Shown: in pieces, positions 36,139 through 45,486 of the stretch | Numbering within the stretch: position 1 is the stretch's first letter | Layout of the letters: every line of letters begins with the position of its first letter | Assembly: GCA_902635515.1 (NCBI GenBank) | Contig: CACPOD010000002.1 | Location: forward strand, 62,001-126,000 | Length of the DNA: 64,000 nucleotides | Reading direction: 5' to 3' | From: an uncultured Pelagibacteraceae bacterium | GTDB lineage: Bacteria; Pseudomonadota; Alphaproteobacteria; Pelagibacterales; Pelagibacteraceae | The notes under the pieces: generated by a model | What the model was told of the DNA's origin: nothing | What the model saw: only the letters and a program-made list of their open reading frames with translations | Databases searched by the model: none | Translations under genes and position numbers: made by a program

Positions 36139-36981
36139 ATGATTATTTGGTTAGCATCTTATCCAAAGAGCGGGAATACTTTTTTGCGCTCAATTTTAGG
36201 TACTTATTTTTTTAGTAAGGATGGAAATTTTAACTTTGATCAAGTTTATAAAATAGCTCAATTTCCGTCTTTGTTTCATTTTAATCAGATGAATATAGAT
36301 ATTAATAACATCGAACAAACTATGGGTAGTTATATAAAGGTTCAAAGTAATTTAAATTTAAAAAATAAATCAAAAAAATTTTTTAAGACCCATAGTGCTT
36401 TTTTTGATAACCAAAGTAATAATTCAATTTTTAGCAATTTAGAAAACTCATTATGTGCAATTTATATTGTAAGAGATCCAAGAAATGTTGTTACATCATA
36501 TGCTCATCATTATTCCATAACAGTTGATGAGGCATTTAATCAAATTTCAGATAAAGAATTATTTTTAAAAAAGACCAACCTTCATCCTGATGTGTTTATT
36601 TCATCTTGGAGTTTAAATTATCTATCTTGGAAAAAAGCAAATATTCCTCTTTTATTAATTAAGTATGAGGATTTAATTAAAAATACCAAAGAAAAACTAA
36701 TTGAAGTTTTTAATTTTTTCCAGACACTTGGAATGAGTAAGAGTTTATATGATGAAAAAAAATTAGATAACGTTATAAAATCAACTCAGTTTAAAAACAT
36801 GCAAAAGCTTGAAAAAGAAATTGGTTTTGATGAGTCTGTAATGGATAAAAAAACAAATAAAAAAATACCTTTTTTTAATCTTGGACCGTCAAATGATTGG
36901 AGAAATAAACTAGATCCTAATTTAGCGAATAAAATAGAAAAAGCTTTTTCTAAAGAAATGGAAGAGTTAGGATATTTATAA
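36139..36981 (+). CDS. Sulfotransferase-domain protein (second of tandem pair)
   Basis: A 280-residue paralogue of the previous gene. It shares WLASYPKSGNTFLRSIL, IYIVRDPRNVVTSYAHHY, FNLGPSNDWRNKLD and an identical terminal AFSKEMEELGYL. By eye about half of positions match, with most change in the middle, where acceptor specificity usually lies. A 61-bp gap separates the two and has TATAAT just before the ATG but no convincing -35 box. It converges on hslU with a 6-bp gap and no hairpin. Confidence 0.85.
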   Translation: MIIWLASYPKSGNTFLRSILGTYFFSKDGNFNFDQVYKIAQFPSLFHFNQMNIDINNIEQTMGSYIKVQSNLNLKNKSKKFFKTHSAFFDNQSNNSIFSNLENSLCAIYIVRDPRNVVTSYAHHYSITVDEAFNQISDKELFLKKTNLHPDVFISSWSLNYLSWKKANIPLLLIKYEDLIKNTKEKLIEVFNFFQTLGMSKSLYDEKKLDNVIKSTQFKNMQKLEKEIGFDESVMDKKTNKKIPFFNLGPSNDWRNKLDPNLANKIEKAFSKEMEELGYL

Positions 36982-36987
36982 AAAGTA

Positions 36988-38361
36988 TTAAAGAATAAAT
37001 TTAGAAAGATCAGTATCTTTGATGAGAGAATCTAAATTTTTATCAATGTAAGCTTTATCAATTATTATTTTTTCCCCAGATCTATCAGTAGCTGTAAAAC
37101 TAATTTCATCTAATATTTTTTCGATTATCGTGTGCAATCTTCTAGCACCAATATTTTCAACAGTGGTGTTAACTTCTGAAGCAATATTTGCAATTGCATC
37201 TATTCCTTCATCAGAAAACTCAAGGTCAACATTTTCTGTTTTTAACAAAGCAACATATTGTTTAATTAAACTAAAATCAGGTTCCCTTAAAATTCTCTTG
37301 AAATCATCACTTGTTAATGCTTCTAGTTCAACCCTTATAGGCAATCTTCCTTGCAACTCAGGAAGTAAATCAGATGGTTTTGCTAATTGAAATGCACCTG
37401 AGGCTATAAACAAAATATGATCTGTTTTAATTGGGCCGTGTTTTGTATTAACTGTTGTTCCCTCTATCAAAGGTAATAAATCTCTTTGAACTCCTTCTCT
37501 TGATACATCACCTCCAACTCTATCTGTTCTAGCTGATATCTTATCAATTTCATCTAAGAACACTATTCCATTGTTTTCGGTAGAAAGTTTCGCTGCTTTA
37601 ACAATTTTATCTTGTTCAATTAATTTATCTGATTCATCATTTATCAAAATTTCATGGGACTCTTTCACGGACATTTTTTTCTTTTTTTCTTTGTTCCCCA
37701 TAGATTTACCGATCATTTCACCAATATTGATCATTCCTACATTTGCACCTGGCATTCCTGGAATTTCAAAAGAGGCTCCACCTGAACCAGTATCACTTAC
37801 TGCTATTTCAATTTCATTATCATCTAGATCACCATTTCTTAATCTTTTTCTAAAACTTTCTCTTGTTGCTAAACTTGCTTTTTTTCCAACTAAAGCATCT
37901 AACACTTTTTCTTCTGCAGCTTTTTGAGCCTGAGCAAAAACTTCTTTTCTTTTTTTTACCTTTTCCATTGAGATTGCAATCTCAATCAAATCTCTAACGA
38001 TTTGCTCCACGTCTCTTCCCACATAACCAACTTCTGTAAACCTTGTAGCTTCTACTTTTACGAATGGAGCCTCTGCTAATTTTGATAATCTCCTTGAAAT
38101 TTCTGTTTTACCAACTCCTGTTGGCCCAATCATTAAAATATTTTTTGGCAAAACTTCATTTTTCATTTCACCCTTAAGAGCTTGTCTTCTCCATCTATTT
38201 CTTAATGCAACAGCAACAGCTCTTTTGGCTTTATTTTGACCTACAACAAATCTATCTAATTCTGAAACTATTTCTCTTGGAGATAGTGAACTTACCAAAG
38301 AACTCTCCTCTTTTTGACTTTTATCCTTTGGATGTAGTTGTGTTACGTTTGATTTATCCAT
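36988..38361 (-). CDS. hslU: ATP-dependent protease ATPase subunit HslU
   Basis: A 457-residue HslU. It contains [33 protein letters not shown], Walker [18 protein letters not shown], the pore loop [16 protein letters not shown], the I domain (about 125-240), Walker [11 protein letters not shown] and the sensor [16 protein letters not shown]; it ends with the hydrophobic tail DLSKFIL that docks into HslV. It unfolds substrates for HslV. The start codon abuts the hslV stop, and the pair is probably read from the heat-shock-like promoter upstream of hslV. Confidence 0.99.
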   Translation of the reverse strand: MDKSNVTQLHPKDKSQKEESSLVSSLSPREIVSELDRFVVGQNKAKRAVAVALRNRWRRQALKGEMKNEVLPKNILMIGPTGVGKTEISRRLSKLAEAPFVKVEATRFTEVGYVGRDVEQIVRDLIEIAISMEKVKKRKEVFAQAQKAAEEKVLDALVGKKASLATRESFRKRLRNGDLDDNEIEIAVSDTGSGGASFEIPGMPGANVGMINIGEMIGKSMGNKEKKKKMSVKESHEILINDESDKLIEQDKIVKAAKLSTENNGIVFLDEIDKISARTDRVGGDVSREGVQRDLLPLIEGTTVNTKHGPIKTDHILFIASGAFQLAKPSDLLPELQGRLPIRVELEALTSDDFKRILREPDFSLIKQYVALLKTENVDLEFSDEGIDAIANIASEVNTTVENIGARRLHTIIEKILDEISFTATDRSGEKIIIDKAYIDKNLDSLIKDTDLSKFIL

Positions 38362-38877
38362 TTAAATTTTTTCAATTTTAACATTATCATTTGTAAAAAC
38401 ACAGATGTCAGCCGCAACTTTAATTGCTTTTTTTGCCACTTCTTCAGCTGACATGCCGCCTTCCATTAAAACTTTTCCTGCAGCAAGAGCGTAATTTCCA
38501 CCCGAACCTATTCCAATTACATCTCCTTCAGGCTCTAGGACGTCACCAGTTCCAGAAATTATATAGCTATTGTTTTTATCTCCAACAGCCATAAGGGCCT
38601 CTAATCTTCTTAAATATTTATCTGTTCTCCAATCTTTTGCTAGCTCAACAGCGGCTCTTGATAAGTTGCCTGCATGTTTTTCTAATTTTCCCTCTAATCT
38701 TTCAAATAGAGTTAATGCATCTGCAGTTGATCCTGCAAATCCTGCTACCACATCTCTTTTTTCAATTTTTCTAACTTTTGAAGCAGTGCTTTTAACAACT
38801 GTATTTCCCATACTTACTTGTCCATCACCAGCAACGACTACTTCATTGTTTTTTCTAACTAGTACAATTGTTGTCAT
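38362..38877 (-). CDS. hslV: ATP-dependent protease proteolytic subunit HslV
   Basis: A 171-residue HslV, a proteasome-type threonine protease. After removal of the initiator Met the N-terminal is [29 protein letters not shown], with Thr1 as nucleophile and the conserved Lys/Asp region; [15 protein letters not shown] is the conserved Na-binding area. No pro-peptide is present, as usual. There is no Shine-Dalgarno before the ATG, and the RpoH-like -10 box ends 6 bases upstream, so the message may be leaderless. Confidence 0.98.
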   Translation of the reverse strand: MTTIVLVRKNNEVVVAGDGQVSMGNTVVKSTASKVRKIEKRDVVAGFAGSTADALTLFERLEGKLEKHAGNLSRAAVELAKDWRTDKYLRRLEALMAVGDKNNSYIISGTGDVLEPEGDVIGIGSGGNYALAAGKVLMEGGMSAEEVAKKAIKVAADICVFTNDNVKIEKI

Positions 38878-38883
38878 ACTTGA

Positions 38884-38912
38884 TAAATGGTAACTATTTT
38901 TAATACTTCAAG
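38884..38912 (-). promoter_or_regulatory. Candidate RpoH (sigma-32) promoter of hslVU
   Basis: On the minus strand CTTGAA (38912-38907), a 14-bp spacer and TACCATTTA (38892-38884) match the heat-shock consensus CTTGAA-N13/14-CCCCATNTA at all six -35 positions and seven of nine -10 positions. The hslV ATG starts 7 bases after the -10 box, where transcription would begin. Confidence 0.6.
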
Positions 38913-38926
38913 TGTGTAGACTGATA

Positions 38927-38955
38927 TTGATATAGTGGGATTATGTATGTATACC
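38927..38955 (+). promoter_or_regulatory. Candidate housekeeping promoter of the hisB operon
   Basis: TTGATA (38927-38932), a 17-bp spacer and TATACC (38950-38955) form a plausible sigma-70 promoter in the 89-bp space between divergent hslV and hisB. The ATG of hisB is 12 bases after the -10 box, so the leader would be only about 5 nt. The composition makes chance matches common. Confidence 0.35.
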
Positions 38956-38966
38956 ATTAAAAATAT

Positions 38967-39557
38967 ATGGCTAGAAAAGGAAAAGTATCTCGAAAAACAA
39001 AAGAAACTAGCATCAATGTTGAAGTAAATATTGATGGCAAGGGTAAGTACCAAATTGACACTGGCATAGGTTTTCTAGATCACATGCTTGAACAATTATC
39101 AAAGCATTCTTTAATTGATTTAAAAGTTAGAGCAAAGGGGGATACTCATATTGATCTTCATCACACAACAGAGGACACTGGTATCGCTATAGGTGAGGCT
39201 TTAAAAAAAGCTGCAAAAAAATTTGTAGGAATAAAAAGATATGCGCACACAGTTATTCCAATGGATGAAACATTAACTAGAGTTGCAATAGATGTTTCAA
39301 ACAGACCTTATTTAATTTGGAAAGTAAAATTAAAAGTTGAGAAACTTGGTGAGATGGACACAGAATTATTTAAAGAATGGTTCCAAGCATTTTCTCAATC
39401 AGCTGGCATCACAATGCATGTTGAAAATATTTATGGTGATAATAGTCACCATATAATCGAGTCTTGTTATAAAGCATTGGCAAGATCATTAAGAGCTGCA
39501 CTAGAGATGGATCCAAGAAATAAAAAGAGCATTCCATCTACTAAAGGTTCATTATAA
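38967..39557 (+). CDS. hisB: Imidazoleglycerol-phosphate dehydratase (monofunctional)
   Basis: A 196-residue HisB without the phosphatase domain of the enterobacterial form. Signatures are [20 protein letters not shown], the metal-binding [17 protein letters not shown] and [19 protein letters not shown]. It catalyses step seven of histidine synthesis. It opens a compact operon hisB-hisH-hisA-hisF-hisE; hisG, hisD, hisC and hisI are not in this window and must be elsewhere. Confidence 0.98.
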   Translation: MARKGKVSRKTKETSINVEVNIDGKGKYQIDTGIGFLDHMLEQLSKHSLIDLKVRAKGDTHIDLHHTTEDTGIAIGEALKKAAKKFVGIKRYAHTVIPMDETLTRVAIDVSNRPYLIWKVKLKVEKLGEMDTELFKEWFQAFSQSAGITMHVENIYGDNSHHIIESCYKALARSLRAALEMDPRNKKSIPSTKGSL

Positions 39558-39561
39558 GTTA

Positions 39562-40188
39562 ATGAACGTCACAATAGTTGATTATAATTCGGGCAATATA
39601 AGCTCGGTGATAAACTCATTTAAGGAAGTTGCTAAAGAGAAAGTAAATGTCGAAGTAACTTCAGATTTAAATAAAATTAAATCCTCAGATAAAGTTGTTT
39701 TACCAGGGCAGGGTTCGTTTAAAAGTTGTGTTGATGCATTAAACAATATTAATGGTTTAGTCGATATATTACATGAATTCGCAGTTAATAATAAAAAACC
39801 GCTGCTTGGAATTTGTGTTGGATTACAGATGTTCGCAGATATTGGTTATGAAGAGACAGAAACCAGAGGTCTTGGTTGGATATCAGGTAAAGTATCAAAA
39901 ATAGATAACCAAAACGGAAAATTTAAACTTCCACATATTGGTTGGAATGAAATTAATATAACGAAAGACAGTAAAATTTTTAAAGATATTGAAAATAAAT
40001 CCCATATGTATTTTGTGCACAGTTATGAATTTGTTCCAAAAGATAAAAGCGTTATATCAGCAACAACAGATTATTCTTCAAATATTGTTTGTTCTGTTGA
40101 AAAGGAAAATATTTTTGGAACCCAATTTCACCCGGAGAAGAGTGATAAAATTGGACTAAAAATAATTAACAATTTTATAAGTTTATAA
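39562..40188 (+). CDS. hisH: Imidazole glycerol phosphate synthase, glutaminase subunit
   Basis: A 208-residue class-I glutaminase. The nucleophile Cys is in LLGICVGLQMFADIG and the His-Glu pair in FGTQFHPEKSDK; the N-terminus TIVDYNSGNISSVINSF and the oxyanion strand PGQGSF are typical of HisH. It supplies ammonia from glutamine to HisF, encoded two genes downstream. It is 4 bp after hisB and directly abuts hisA. Confidence 0.97.
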   Translation: MNVTIVDYNSGNISSVINSFKEVAKEKVNVEVTSDLNKIKSSDKVVLPGQGSFKSCVDALNNINGLVDILHEFAVNNKKPLLGICVGLQMFADIGYEETETRGLGWISGKVSKIDNQNGKFKLPHIGWNEINITKDSKIFKDIENKSHMYFVHSYEFVPKDKSVISATTDYSSNIVCSVEKENIFGTQFHPEKSDKIGLKIINNFISL

Positions 40189-40914
40189 ATGAAAATATTT
40201 CCTGCTATAGACATTAAAGATAAAAGGTGTGTGAGGTTAGTTAAAGGAGATTTTGATAACAAAACTGAATACCAAATGTCCCCAGTTGAACAAGCGGGTA
40301 AATACAAGGATCATGGATTTCAAAACTTACATATAGTTGATCTAGATGGAGCTTTAACTGGAGAAACAGTTAATTTAGATATTATTCAAGAAATAGTAAA
40401 AAAATTTGACCTTAAAATCGAAATTGGTGGAGGTATCAGAAATTTTGAAAGTATTCAGAAATATACTGATGCCGGTGTTGAAAAAGTTATTTTAGGAAGT
40501 GCAGCTATAAAAGATAAAAATTTTCTAAAAGAGGCTTGTGAAAAATTTCCAAATAAAATTGCTTTGGGACTAGATGCTAAAGATGGTTATTTATCGGTTT
40601 CAGGTTGGAAGGAAAATTCTAATCAATTAACTTTAGATTACTTAAAAGAAGTAAATGATTATGGTGCAAGTAGATTGATTTATACCGATATAAATAGAGA
40701 CGGGATGAAGCAAAGTCCTAATTTTGAAGAGACGGCAAAGATTGCTAGTAAATCCAATTGTCCAGTAATTATATCGGGTGGAGTTTCATCAATAGATGAT
40801 ATTAAAAAAGCTAAGGATTTAAATAATAGTAACATCGAGGGTATCATAGTTGGAAAAGCTATCTATGATGGCGATATTAAATTAGACGAATTAGTGAAAC
40901 AATTAGATGCTTAA
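40189..40914 (+). CDS. hisA: ProFAR isomerase HisA
   Basis: A 241-residue beta/alpha barrel. It begins [20 protein letters not shown] with the catalytic Asp, and the second half has [15 protein letters not shown] with the other catalytic Asp and [14 protein letters not shown] for phosphate binding. This Amadori isomerase makes the substrate for HisF-HisH. It overlaps hisF by 8 bp. HisA and HisF are ancient paralogues, distinguishable here by AIDIKDKR against CLDVKNGR. Confidence 0.98.
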   Translation: MKIFPAIDIKDKRCVRLVKGDFDNKTEYQMSPVEQAGKYKDHGFQNLHIVDLDGALTGETVNLDIIQEIVKKFDLKIEIGGGIRNFESIQKYTDAGVEKVILGSAAIKDKNFLKEACEKFPNKIALGLDAKDGYLSVSGWKENSNQLTLDYLKEVNDYGASRLIYTDINRDGMKQSPNFEETAKIASKSNCPVIISGGVSSIDDIKKAKDLNNSNIEGIIVGKAIYDGDIKLDELVKQLDA

Positions 40915-41662
40915 AAATAGAATTATACCATGTTTAGACGTTAAAAATGGAAGAGTTGTAAAAGGAATTAACTTTGTTGATTTGCAGGATGCAGGGGATC
41001 CCGTCGAGCAAGCTAAAATTTATTCAGACGGTGGAGCGGATGAAATTTGTTTTTTAGATATTACAGCTTCAAATGAAAATAGAGATACTATTTACGATGT
41101 AGTAGAGAAAACCTCAAAGAAATGCTTTGTTCCACTTACAGTCGGAGGCGGTGTTAGAAGTGTTGAGGATATTAATAAACTACTGAACTGTGGTGCAGAT
41201 AAAGTATCAATCAATACTGCTGCAGTTCAAAATCCAGAAATAGTAGTAGAAAGTTCTAAAAAATTTGGGTCTCAATGCATTGTAGTAGCGATAGATGCTA
41301 AAAAAAATGGAGATAAATGGGAAATATTTACTCATGGTGGAAGAAACAATACTGGAATTGATGCTATAGAATTTGCAAAAAAAATGGAAGATAGTGGAGC
41401 AGGCGAGCTTCTAGTTACTTCTATGGATCGGGATGGTACCCAAGTTGGTTATGATTTAGAGCTTATGTCTAAGATATCTTCTATGGTAAATATTCCAGTT
41501 ATTGCCTCAGGCGGAGTAGGAAATCTAGATCATTTAGTAGATGGAATCAAATTAGGAAATGCAAGCGCAGTTTTAGCAGCATCAATATTTCACTATGGCA
41601 AACATTCTGTAAAAGAAGCTAAGGAATATTTGGATTCAAAAGGAATTCCTGTTAGAATTTAA
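40907..41662 (+). CDS. hisF: Imidazole glycerol phosphate synthase, cyclase subunit
   Basis: A 251-residue barrel. It begins [19 protein letters not shown] with catalytic Asp, carries [28 protein letters not shown] and [16 protein letters not shown] with the second Asp, and ends with [15 protein letters not shown] for phosphate. With HisH it makes imidazole glycerol phosphate and AICAR; the latter feeds purine synthesis through PurH, also encoded in this window. Confidence 0.98.
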   Translation: MLKNRIIPCLDVKNGRVVKGINFVDLQDAGDPVEQAKIYSDGGADEICFLDITASNENRDTIYDVVEKTSKKCFVPLTVGGGVRSVEDINKLLNCGADKVSINTAAVQNPEIVVESSKKFGSQCIVVAIDAKKNGDKWEIFTHGGRNNTGIDAIEFAKKMEDSGAGELLVTSMDRDGTQVGYDLELMSKISSMVNIPVIASGGVGNLDHLVDGIKLGNASAVLAASIFHYGKHSVKEAKEYLDSKGIPVRI

Positions 41663-41663
41663 T

Positions 41664-41936
41664 ATGCTTAACACATTAGAAAACTTAATTAAACTTGCAC
41701 GAGAGAGAAAATCTTCCCCAGTTGAAGGTTCGTATACTAATAAGTTGCTTACAGATAAATCATTAAGTAAAGCAAAAGTTTTAGAAGAAGTTGATGAATT
41801 AATTGAAGCTGTAGAAAAAAATTCTAATAAAATTCATGAAGCTGCAGATGTATTTTACCATTTGCTAATGTATTTAGAGGCTAATGATGTAAAAATTGAA
41901 GAAGTAATGTCAGAGCTAGAAAAAAGAAAAAAATGA
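41664..41936 (+). CDS. hisE: Phosphoribosyl-ATP pyrophosphatase
   Basis: A 90-residue all-helical MazG-fold protein, the separate HisE form not fused to HisI. The metal site is KVLEEVDELIEAVE followed by HEAADVFYHLLMYLEAN (the ExxE...ExxD pattern), and YTNKLLTDK matches the family's SYTAKLL. It removes pyrophosphate from phosphoribosyl-ATP, step two of histidine synthesis. It starts one base after hisF and overlaps the HIT gene by 4 bp. Confidence 0.95.
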   Translation: MLNTLENLIKLARERKSSPVEGSYTNKLLTDKSLSKAKVLEEVDELIEAVEKNSNKIHEAADVFYHLLMYLEANDVKIEEVMSELEKRKK

Positions 41937-42298
41937 TTTACGACGATAATAACATTTTTGCAAAAATTTTACGTGGAGAGATCCCTTGTAATAAAATTTA
42001 TGAGGACGATTTTGTTTTGTCATTTCATGACATTAATCCTCAAAAAAAAATTCACGCTTTAGTTATTCCCAAAGGGAAATATATTGACTTAGACGATTTT
42101 AGTCTTAATGCCTCTCCAGAAGAGATGGTTGGATTATTACAAGGAATTAATATAGTTGCTAAAAAGCTTGGTATATCAACAGAAGTAGGTAAGGGTTATA
42201 GAGCCTTAGCTAACATTAGTGATCATGGAGGGCAAGAAGTGCCCCATTTACACTTTCATCTGTTTGGAGGTGAACGAGTAGGAAAAATGGTTGAGTGA
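41933..42298 (+). CDS. HIT family hydrolase (HinT-like)
   Basis: A 121-residue histidine-triad protein. It begins NNIFAKILRGEIPCNKIYEDDFVLSFHDINP and ends with the HIT motif EVPHLHFHLFGG. HinT enzymes cleave adenosine phosphoramidates and aminoacyl-adenylates. In alphaproteobacteria this gene commonly follows hisE, as here. Its stop overlaps the GTG start of the next gene (GTGA), so the two are coupled. Confidence 0.93.
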   Translation: MIYDDNNIFAKILRGEIPCNKIYEDDFVLSFHDINPQKKIHALVIPKGKYIDLDDFSLNASPEEMVGLLQGINIVAKKLGISTEVGKGYRALANISDHGGQEVPHLHFHLFGGERVGKMVE

Positions 42299-42798
42299 GC
42301 GAGGAAGTTAAAAGAAATTACCTAGAAATAAATTCACTTCAAGATCTTAAAGAAGGAAATAAGCCCTCAGAAGATTATTCTTTAAGTTTAATTGATCCAA
42401 TTAATTTTCAGTTAAATAAATTTTTATATAAAACTATTGGTAAAAAACACAAATGGGTAGATAGACTTACTTGGTCAGAAGAAAAATGGATAAATTATGC
42501 TTCTTCCAAAAATGTTAATTCATATGTTTTAAAACATAAGGATGATTTAGTAGGATTTTTTGAATTAATTTTTCATCCAGAAAATAATGAAACAGAAATT
42601 GCATATTTTGGAATTTTAGAAGAATATCAAAATAAAAAATTAGGATCCTTTTTATTATCAGAAGCCATCAAAAAATCCTTTATAAACGAAACCAAACGAG
42701 TTTGGGTGCATACTTGTTCTTTAGATCATAAAAATGCTTTAAACAATTATATTTCAAGAGGTATGAAAATATTTAAAACTGAAATATTAAATGTTTAA
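42295..42798 (+). CDS. GNAT family N-acetyltransferase
   Basis: A 167-residue protein with a GNAT core: TEIAYFGILEEYQNKKLGSFLLSEAIK corresponds to the acetyl-CoA loop (normally Q/RxxGxG/A, here QNKKLG), followed by VWVHTCSLDHKNALNNYISRGMKIF, the usual C-terminal strand and helix. The substrate is unknown. The start is GTG inside the HIT gene stop. The last 4 bp overlap the convergent lolA-like gene. Confidence 0.85.
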   Translation: MSEEVKRNYLEINSLQDLKEGNKPSEDYSLSLIDPINFQLNKFLYKTIGKKHKWVDRLTWSEEKWINYASSKNVNSYVLKHKDDLVGFFELIFHPENNETEIAYFGILEEYQNKKLGSFLLSEAIKKSFINETKRVWVHTCSLDHKNALNNYISRGMKIFKTEILNV

Positions 42799-43343
42799 TT
42801 TTGAGCAGGTATATTAAACAAGTTTTTTGACAGCACCCTGTTTTTTCTAATAGATGAAAGGAAGGTAATATTAAAATTTTGATACATGTCTGTGTTTTGC
42901 CAACCAATCAAATCATAAGTTTGTTTGTCAAAAAATATATTTATCTCGTTATTATTTTCTAAAATTGTAAAATTAATTAGATTATTATCGATTGTTCTTT
43001 CTTTTAAAGATTTAATTTTCTTGATTAGGATATTTTTATCTAAAATAAGGTTCAAGGGGGTTTTTTCTAAAGGATATCGATAATAGCTCGAAATAGTTTT
43101 AATAACTAAAGATTTTCCATTTGAAACTAAAATTTTATTGTTACTTCTTGCATATTCACAAAATATTTTTCTTGGATACTCTATCGTGCAATTACCATTC
43201 TCTATTTTGCCATTAACATTTTGTTCAAATTTAAAATCTAAATTTTTAGTATTTTTAAGATTTTGAATAATTTTTTTTTTAACATCAGCATTTGAATTAA
43301 ATGTTAAAAAAAAGAAAATTATTACTAAGAAATACCTTAACAT
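42795..43343 (-). CDS. lolA: Outer-membrane lipoprotein carrier LolA-like protein
   Basis: A 182-residue periplasmic protein with a signal peptide cleaved after about FNSNA. The beta-strand pattern of LolA follows: NLDFKFEQNVNGKIENGNCTIEYPRKIFCEY, NKILVSNGKSLVIKTIS and the later DLIGWQNTDMYQNFNITFLS. LolA ferries lipoproteins from the LolCDE complex to the outer membrane. Sequence is diverged, but the position directly after ftsK is the conserved one. Its start overlaps the ftsK stop by one base. Confidence 0.85.
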   Translation of the reverse strand: MLRYFLVIIFFFLTFNSNADVKKKIIQNLKNTKNLDFKFEQNVNGKIENGNCTIEYPRKIFCEYARSNNKILVSNGKSLVIKTISSYYRYPLEKTPLNLILDKNILIKKIKSLKERTIDNNLINFTILENNNEINIFFDKQTYDLIGWQNTDMYQNFNITFLSSIRKNRVLSKNLFNIPAQN

Positions 43344-45424
43344 CAGAGAACGTCTCTTTTACCAACATGATTAGCTTTACTTACAATTCCATCAGTCTCC
43401 ATCATATCAATAATTCTTGCAGCTCTGTTGTAACCAATTTGGAGTTTCCTTTGTAAAAAAGAAGTGGAAGCTTTTCCCTCTGATCTTATAATTTCCAAAG
43501 CTTGTTGATAGAGCTCGTCTTTATCACCTAGATTTTGTTTATCACCCATCTCCTTTTCATCTGCAAAATTTAAAATTTCATCAACATAATCAGGTTCAGC
43601 CTGTGATCTTAAAAAATTGTTTATTTGTTCAATTTCACTATCTGATACGAAAGGAGCATGAATTCTTACTATACGATTAGCAGAAGACATATATAGCATA
43701 TCTCCTTTTCCTAGTAACTGTTCTGCTCCCTGTTCACCTAAAATTGTTCTACTATCTATTTTTGAAGTAACTTGAAATGATATCCTTGTTGGAAAATTTG
43801 CTTTAATTGTTCCAGTAATTACATCAACACTAGGTCTTTGAGTAGCCATAATGATGTGAATCCCTGCTGCTCTTGCCATTTGTGATAATTTTTGAATATA
43901 GTTCTCAATTTCTTTACCTGCTACCAACATTAAATCCGACATTTCGTCAACAACAACAACTATATAGGGCATCGGAAGTTTGTGTTTTGTGTTATAGCTA
44001 TCTATGTTTCTGACTCCTTCTTTAGTCATAAGTCTATATCTGCTCTCCATTTCCTTAACCACCCAACCAAGAACAGACGCAGCTTTTTTAGCTTCTGTAA
44101 TTACAGGACACAATAAATGTGGAATTCCTTCATATGTTGAAAGTTCAAGCATTTTTGGATCTATTAAAATAAATTTACATTTTTCAGGTGTATGTCGATA
44201 AAGAAGAGACAAAATAATAGTATTGATACAGACGGATTTCCCTGACCCTGTTGTACCTGCGATAAGCAGATGGGGCATTGATGATAAGTCTCCGACTATA
44301 GGTTTACCTGAAATACTTTTTCCTAATGCGATTGGTAATTTTATGTCTCTTTTTTTGAAATCAGGGTTGTTTAAAATTTCACTTAAAAAAACATTTTCTC
44401 TAACATTGTTTGGCAGTTCAATACCAACAGTATTACTTCCTGGTATTGTTGCTATTCTTGCAGATTCTGAACTGGTATTTCTTGCAATGTCATCAGATAA
44501 ATTAATTATCTTTGAAACCTTAACACCAGCTGCTGGTTCAAATTCATTTAAGGTTACTACAGGTCCATGGCTTACTTTCTTGATATTTCCATTAACACCA
44601 AAATCTAAGAGAATTTTTTCTAAAAATTCAGGATCTTGTGTTTCATTTTTTTCAAGATTTTCTCTTTCTTTTTTAGAAGGTGTTTTTAATAAATCTAAGT
44701 CTGGTAATTTAAATTTTGTTGTATTTTTACTTTTACTCTCAGCCTTTATGAAAGGTAAATCCTCTTGAATAAGATTTTTTATTTCTTCTTGAGGAATATA
44801 TTCCTCAATTATTTCACTTTTATCTGTATAATTTTTTTCATTTTTTTTTCTAAATATAAAAGTATTTTTTATTATCTGATAAAATTTTAATGGATGAAAG
44901 TTTATACTTATTAGAAATAAAGTGAGATTAACAACAATCAATAAATAATAAAAAAAAACTTCATTAATTAAAATTAATGCATTAAAAAAAGTTTGATCTA
45001 GATAGGCACCTATAAAACCACCGTTACCATTTACATGGAGGGTGAAACTTGTAGAATAAAAATGCGAAAAAAATAAACTTCCAAATAATGAATAAATTAT
45101 TGTAAAAAAAATATTTTCAATTAATAAAAAAAATTCCTTGGTTCTAAATATATTTATTCCAGTAATAATTAGCGTAATAGAAAACATATAAGAAATTAAT
45201 CCTATAGATTGGAAAAATAAATCTGAGATAAAGCTACCCTGAAAACCTAAAATATTTTTAATTTGTGTATTATCTGGAAAAATAAAATTAGGATCATTAG
45301 GCGAGTAACTCAATAAGGATAATAATAGCAATATACCTGAAGCAAAAATACTCACACCAAAGATCTCGGCAAGTCTTTTTAAGGTAAAATTAATAAACAA
45401 ATTAGCTGTTTTTTTAATATTCAT
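43343..45424 (-). CDS. ftsK: DNA translocase FtsK
   Basis: A 693-residue FtsK. Four membrane helices fill about residues 20-175, followed by a short low-complexity linker (175-250), much shorter than in E. coli. The motor has Walker A LIAGTTGSGKSVCINTI and Walker B IVVVVDEMSDLML; the C-terminal winged-helix gamma domain (RKLQIGYNRAARIIDMMETDGIV) should read KOPS. It pumps DNA toward dif at the division septum and activates XerCD. A divergent UbiH-like gene starts 62 bp upstream. Confidence 0.98.
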   Translation of the reverse strand: MNIKKTANLFINFTLKRLAEIFGVSIFASGILLLLSLLSYSPNDPNFIFPDNTQIKNILGFQGSFISDLFFQSIGLISYMFSITLIITGINIFRTKEFFLLIENIFFTIIYSLFGSLFFSHFYSTSFTLHVNGNGGFIGAYLDQTFFNALILINEVFFYYLLIVVNLTLFLISINFHPLKFYQIIKNTFIFRKKNEKNYTDKSEIIEEYIPQEEIKNLIQEDLPFIKAESKSKNTTKFKLPDLDLLKTPSKKERENLEKNETQDPEFLEKILLDFGVNGNIKKVSHGPVVTLNEFEPAAGVKVSKIINLSDDIARNTSSESARIATIPGSNTVGIELPNNVRENVFLSEILNNPDFKKRDIKLPIALGKSISGKPIVGDLSSMPHLLIAGTTGSGKSVCINTIILSLLYRHTPEKCKFILIDPKMLELSTYEGIPHLLCPVITEAKKAASVLGWVVKEMESRYRLMTKEGVRNIDSYNTKHKLPMPYIVVVVDEMSDLMLVAGKEIENYIQKLSQMARAAGIHIIMATQRPSVDVITGTIKANFPTRISFQVTSKIDSRTILGEQGAEQLLGKGDMLYMSSANRIVRIHAPFVSDSEIEQINNFLRSQAEPDYVDEILNFADEKEMGDKQNLGDKDELYQQALEIIRSEGKASTSFLQRKLQIGYNRAARIIDMMETDGIVSKANHVGKRDVL

Positions 45425-45486
45425 ATTTATGAATCAATTTTATCACTTTGTATCATCTAATTTTTGTTGTTAAAATTAAAAATAGT

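Noticed and set aside
37571-37927. 118-codon ORF opposite hslU
   Set aside because: Antisense shadow of the HslU I domain; hydrophobic residues arise from the complementary codons.
44223-44768. 181-codon rightward ORF opposite ftsK
   Set aside because: It is antisense to conserved FtsK motor sequence, has no recognisable domain and no start signal; it is a shadow frame.
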